NCBI GenBank assembly: GCA_048360435.1 | Contig: DBGCOP010000040.1 | Location: 1 to 64,000 of the forward strand | DNA length: 64,000 nt | Direction: 5' to 3' | Source: Limenecus sp048360435 | GTDB taxonomy: Bacteria; Cyanobacteriota; Vampirovibrionia; Gastranaerophilales; Gastranaerophilaceae | The notes under the pieces: model-generated | What the model was told of the DNA's origin: nothing | Seen by the model: only the letters and a program-made list of their open reading frames with translations | The model's database searches: none | In this document: positions 60,875 to 64,000 of the stretch, one piece after another | Position numbering within the stretch: position 1 is the stretch's first letter | Layout: each line of letters opens with the position of its first letter | Made by a program: the position numbers and the translations under genes

Positions 60875-61876
60875 TTATTTAGGCAGACATATTATAAATG
60901 TAGTGAAAATATTTGAAGGGTCATCTTTTGACGATTCAATCAATATTTTTCCGTTATGAGCTTTTATGATTCTGTTAGACAGATAGAGTCCAAGTCCTGT
61001 TCCTACTTTGCGGAATTTCTTTGCTGTGGTGTAATATTTGTCAAAAACGTGGTCTATTTCTTCTTTTTTTATGCTTTTGCCATAGTTTGTAATTTTTATA
61101 TATATGTTTTTTTCATCATCTGTTAATGTTATATCAACATTTGAACATGATTCACTGAAAGAAATAGCATTTAGTATAAGATTTTTAAACACTCTTTTTA
61201 TGTAAAATTCATCTAACTGTACTTTTTCGAAAAATTGAGGATGAAAATTTAGAGAAATTGAATCTGTATCTGAAATAGGTTTCATTTCTTCAATTGTATT
61301 TTCAAGCAGCCTTTTGACATCAAGCTCTTCTTTATGTAAATCAATTTTTGTTTCATTGAGTTTATATGTTTCAAGTATGATTTCCACAAGTTCTACAAGT
61401 TCTTTGTTGGAATTTTTTAAGTAGCTTAGAGCTTCTTTTTGTCGATTATTAAGTTCTCCAAACTTATTTTCAAGAAGAAAATTCAACATATTTTTTTCAG
61501 CGAGGATAGGGACTTTAAGGTCATGAGTTAATGTAGTCACAAAATCTTCTTTTAGCTGTTCTATTTCTTTTAGTGCTTCAATTTTTTTGTTCAAATCATT
61601 TTGATATTCAACAATCATTTTTTCTCTGTCAACAATTGCTTCAATCATTCTATTTATGCTTTCTGCAAAATTCGGAAGCATTGTAAAGGTTTCTTCATTT
61701 ACTCTTTCATATAGGTTTCCATAGCGCACAGAGTTTATTGTTTTCAAAATACCTCTGAGAAGTTTTTTATGGTTTCGGAACGTTTTTTTCAGCTTTCTAT
61801 ATTTCATTGAAAGAGAAATCAATGAAACAGATAATATTACAATAAGTATACATAAACTGATTAACGCAAAATGCAC
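60875..61876 (-). CDS. Membrane-anchored sensor histidine kinase
   Basis: Protein of 333 residues. One N-terminal helix (about 3-24), a coiled cytoplasmic linker, HisKA domain with H118 in TTLTHDLKVPI, and HATPase domain with N-box NLILNAISFSE, and G2 GTGLGLYLSNRII. No extracytoplasmic sensor domain is present. It is 13 bases downstream of the FliA-like sigma gene and belongs to the flhB-sigma-kinase transcript. No response regulator is adjacent, so its target is unknown. Confidence 0.9.
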   Translation of the reverse strand: MHFALISLCILIVILSVSLISLSMKYRKLKKTFRNHKKLLRGILKTINSVRYGNLYERVNEETFTMLPNFAESINRMIEAIVDREKMIVEYQNDLNKKIEALKEIEQLKEDFVTTLTHDLKVPILAEKNMLNFLLENKFGELNNRQKEALSYLKNSNKELVELVEIILETYKLNETKIDLHKEELDVKRLLENTIEEMKPISDTDSISLNFHPQFFEKVQLDEFYIKRVFKNLILNAISFSESCSNVDITLTDDEKNIYIKITNYGKSIKKEEIDHVFDKYYTTAKKFRKVGTGLGLYLSNRIIKAHNGKILIESSKDDPSNIFTTFIICLPK

Positions 61877-61888
61877 TAAATTTATACC

Positions 61889-62557
61889 TTAATAACCATA
61901 ATGTTCATGTTGGACAAGATATTCTCTAACATGATTAAGTGCAGATTGAACAATCCTTGTTATACGGGAGGAGGATAAACCTACCTGTTCGGCAATTTCT
62001 TTAACCTGCATGTTTCTGTAAAATCTGTATTCAACAACAAGTCTGTCTTTTTGGGGCAAAGTAGCAATTGCCTCTCGGATAGCTTTTCCAAGTTCTGAAA
62101 TCTCTGCTTTTTCATCAGGAAGAGCATGAGGATCTTTTATGAAATCAAACGGTGAATCGTTGTCAGAAGATGCAGCGGCAATTGAGTCAATTGACAGGAT
62201 TGTTTCATAGATAGCTTCTCTTACTTTACCCGGTGAAACGTCTAAGCTGTCATCAGAACCCTCAGAGTCTTCTTCAGTTTTTGTATGTTTGAGAGAATAC
62301 CATTTGTATCTGTTTCTCAACTCATTTCTTATTGCCCAGCGAACGGCTGTTCCGATATAAGAACTGTTGTATTTTTCAAGCTGCTCTTCAGTCTTGTTTT
62401 TAATCATTGCTTGAACTGCAATAATTCCGATAGAAACAAGTTCCTCATAATCTACCATATGAGAAGGGATACGTCTGTGTTCTATCTTTGCGACTTTTTC
62501 AACGATTGATATATATTCTTTAATTTTATTTTGGGAAGTATGATTTACCATGGTCAT
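61889..62557 (-). CDS. FliA/WhiG-type sigma factor
   Basis: Protein of 222 residues. Region 2 has DYEELVSIGIIAVQAMI and IGTAVRWAIRNELRNRYKW; region 4 has LPQKDRLVVEYRFYRNMQVKEIAEQVGLSSSRITRIV, closest to FliA/SigD-type factors. The linker between them is acidic and serine-rich (SEGSDDSLDVSPGK), so region 3 is reduced. The ATG overlaps the flhB stop (ATGA), coupling it to export-apparatus expression. A role in late flagellar genes is inferred from this coupling. Confidence 0.85.
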   Translation of the reverse strand: MTMVNHTSQNKIKEYISIVEKVAKIEHRRIPSHMVDYEELVSIGIIAVQAMIKNKTEEQLEKYNSSYIGTAVRWAIRNELRNRYKWYSLKHTKTEEDSEGSDDSLDVSPGKVREAIYETILSIDSIAAASSDNDSPFDFIKDPHALPDEKAEISELGKAIREAIATLPQKDRLVVEYRFYRNMQVKEIAEQVGLSSSRITRIVQSALNHVREYLVQHEHYGY

Positions 62558-63651
62558 TTCTTATCTGTCTTCTTAGTATTTATATTACTAGGTTTTTGTG
62601 TTTTTCGCAAATTATATACAAATAGTAAAATTTCTGCTACTGCTTTATATAAATCAGGAGGAATTTCTCTGTTTACATCAACAAGTCTGAAAAGTGCTCT
62701 GGCAACAGGTGGGTTCTCAATTACCGGAACATTGTGCTCTCTTGCAATATTTATAATTTTCTTAGCAAAAAGCTCGGTACCTTTTGCAACAAGTTTTGGC
62801 GATTCCATTTCTTCCTGATCATATTTTAAAGCACATGCTATGTGAGTGGGGTTTGTAACAACAAAGTCTGCATCAGGAACAGCATCCATCATTCCTTGTT
62901 GCATCATTTGTTGTCTGCGTTGTCTGAGTGCGGCTTTTACGTTAGGGTCGCCTTCTGTATTTTTATATTCGTCTTTGACTTCTTTGAATGACATTTTTTG
63001 ATCCTGAAGAAATTTCCAACGAGTCATTCCGTAATCAGCAGCTGCAATAATCAAAAATGCTATACTGGCTTTGATTACGAAATCCATAATCAGTGCACCG
63101 AATTCTTGCATAATTGCAAAGTTGTTGTCAGTGGCAGCCAATCCAAGAATTACTTCAAAATGGGCACTGTATACAGACCAGCCTACGTATCCGAGAATTG
63201 CTACTTTTACTATGTTTTTTACCAGTTCAAAGAGAGTTTTTACTGACATTATGTTTTTAAAATATTTTGTCGGATTAAGTTTGTCGAGTTTTGGTGCGAG
63301 AGGGGTTGTTGTAAACAACGGTCCAACCTGTATAAAATCACCAAGAATAGCTATAAACATTGCTATACCTAAAATAGGAGCAATAATAAGAATTGTCGGC
63401 ACAAGTGTAATGAATAAAAGATAAGGAAGACCGATATTTTGAAGGTGTTGATTAGGTATTTGTTCATAACAAAGTACAAAGAGCCTGGATATCTGGTCAA
63501 AAATGAATGGTGCAAGTTTTGCTATTGCAAAAAACATTACAATCATTGCCAGAGCCGTTGAAAAATCTTTTGACTTTACAACTTGTCCTTCTTTTCTTGC
63601 TTTTTCCAGTTTTTGGTGGGATGCCTCAAACTGCTTATCTTCATCACCCAT
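62554..63651 (-). CDS. flhB: Flagellar export apparatus protein FlhB
   Basis: Protein of 365 residues. Four membrane helices follow a charged N-terminus (KLEKARKEGQVVKSKDF), and the cytoplasmic domain holds the autocleavage site NPTH (267-270, in VVTNPTHIACALKY). This is the substrate-specificity switch of flagellar and type III export; the flagellar form is favoured by the neighbouring FliA-like sigma factor. No other flagellar gene lies in the window. GGGGAG-type sequence precedes the ATG. Confidence 0.93.
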   Translation of the reverse strand: MGDEDKQFEASHQKLEKARKEGQVVKSKDFSTALAMIVMFFAIAKLAPFIFDQISRLFVLCYEQIPNQHLQNIGLPYLLFITLVPTILIIAPILGIAMFIAILGDFIQVGPLFTTTPLAPKLDKLNPTKYFKNIMSVKTLFELVKNIVKVAILGYVGWSVYSAHFEVILGLAATDNNFAIMQEFGALIMDFVIKASIAFLIIAAADYGMTRWKFLQDQKMSFKEVKDEYKNTEGDPNVKAALRQRRQQMMQQGMMDAVPDADFVVTNPTHIACALKYDQEEMESPKLVAKGTELFAKKIINIAREHNVPVIENPPVARALFRLVDVNREIPPDLYKAVAEILLFVYNLRKTQKPSNINTKKTDKK

Positions 63652-63748
63652 GGGGAGGGGTCCTTAACTTTTTAATCTAACCAACTCAACGATAACATTC
63701 TATCATGAAATTTAATGATAAAAATGGTGTTTTCAATTGAGTTTGGTT

Positions 63749-63964
63749 TTAGTTTTGTTTTGAGGGGTCAATATATTCAAAGATTTCATTAGGGGTGCAT
63801 TCAAGAGCCCAGCAGAGCTTGTCAAGGGTGGAAAACTCAATGCCTTTACTTACATCATTATAGATTCTGTTTACGGTTTTGTAATCTAAGTCCGTCATTC
63901 TGACTATATCTGCAACACGTAAACGTTTTGTACCTAGTATTGTTGAAAGATTATTTCGAATCAT
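63749..63964 (-). CDS. Small XRE-family regulator at the window edge
   Basis: Protein of 71 residues from the ATG at 63964. A helix-turn-helix runs through TILGTKRLRVADIVRMTDLDYKTVNRIY, with a C-terminal LECTPNEIFEYI, the form of YozG/Cro-like short repressors. The frame is open to an ATG at 63991, but a TGT-TACAAT box ends six bases before 63964 and no ribosome site favours either, so the shorter leaderless start is chosen. It precedes flhB by 97 bases on the same strand, a possible regulator of that unit. Confidence 0.8.
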   Translation of the reverse strand: MIRNNLSTILGTKRLRVADIVRMTDLDYKTVNRIYNDVSKGIEFSTLDKLCWALECTPNEIFEYIDPSKQN

Positions 63965-63970
63965 GCGTGA

Positions 63971-63976
63971 ATTGTA
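63971..63976 (-). promoter_or_regulatory. -10 box of leaderless XRE promoter
   Basis: On the minus strand TGT-TACAAT (extended -10), six bases, then ATG at 63964. Confidence 0.5.
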
Positions 63977-64000
63977 ACATATTGGGGGCATTAGGTTGAT

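Noticed and set aside
62554..63651. Type III secretion (injectisome) YscU instead of FlhB
   Set aside because: The NPTH motif does not discriminate, but no injectisome genes are nearby and the coupled FliA-like sigma factor favours the flagellar form.

Overview
The window reads as a low-GC bacterial chromosome segment, most likely from a non-photosynthetic cyanobacterial relative of the gut Gastranaerophilales/Melainabacteria type. This is inferred from gene content, not proven. The clues are a cyanobacterial-style GH57 branching enzyme, a PixL-like CheA with tandem-CheW and methyl-accepting partners, a rubredoxin/flavodiiron pair typical of anaerobes, flhB beside a FliA-like sigma factor, no photosynthesis or respiration genes, and several multi-TM or coiled-coil proteins that match no family I recognise. 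Genes are densely packed on both strands, no gap exceeds about 230 bases, and strong hairpin/T-run terminators are common. No transposase, CRISPR array or rRNA is seen.

Layout. 0-7.1 kb: rhodanese-like protein, an orphan SF2 helicase, then a leftward run of TPR protein, MBL hydrolase, metallophosphoesterase, TlyA methyltransferase and XRE regulator, with a small helical protein facing the regulator across a 32-bp AT-rich palindrome. 7.1-11.6 kb: pheT-HEAT protein-tatD operon. 11.7-18.4 kb: Bax-inhibitor-like membrane protein and a chemosensory cluster (HD protein, hybrid CheA, MCP, tandem CheW). 18.5-27.5 kb: GT-C-like membrane protein, a cobalamin-riboswitch-like leader heading four unrecognised genes, and a facing operon (small YIDPGSGS membrane protein, methyltransferase, LTA-synthase-like phosphatase-fold protein). 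27.6-36 kb: XRE regulator, flavodiiron protein and a 49-residue rubredoxin, UvrD-type helicase, pepA, Fsr-like MFS, purH. 36-39.1 kb: tRNA-Arg followed by a very AT-rich restriction-modification set (methyltransferase, nuclease candidate, controller). 39.1-44.7 kb: TIGR04076-like protein, Cys-rich secreted protein, unrecognised membrane protein, rpsB-tsf with a structured leader, a second XRE/small-protein pair, and a secreted HEALH protein. 44.7-53.2 kb: GH57 enzyme, class II aldolase, sigma factor, prepilin peptidase, ZIP transporter, prfA, rsmD, gatB. 53.2-56.6 kb: two long coiled-coil proteins and a small membrane protein. 56.6-64 kb: comEC, TPR and TSCPD proteins, a membrane protein, a histidine kinase, FliA-like sigma factor, flhB and a last XRE regulator.

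Together the genes suggest an anaerobic organism with type IV pili (prepilin peptidase, comEC, PixL-like signalling) and possibly a flagellar export apparatus. It seems to store glucan and to invest in surface or envelope proteins peculiar to its lineage. A recurring feature is genes with no Shine-Dalgarno sequence whose ATG sits exactly six bases after a -10 box, which points to leaderless transcripts. The most interesting unknowns are the riboswitch-headed operon at 20.8-24.3 kb, the methyltransferase/LTA-synthase-like trio, the paired XRE/small-protein loci, the structured rpsB leader and the Cys-rich secreted protein.
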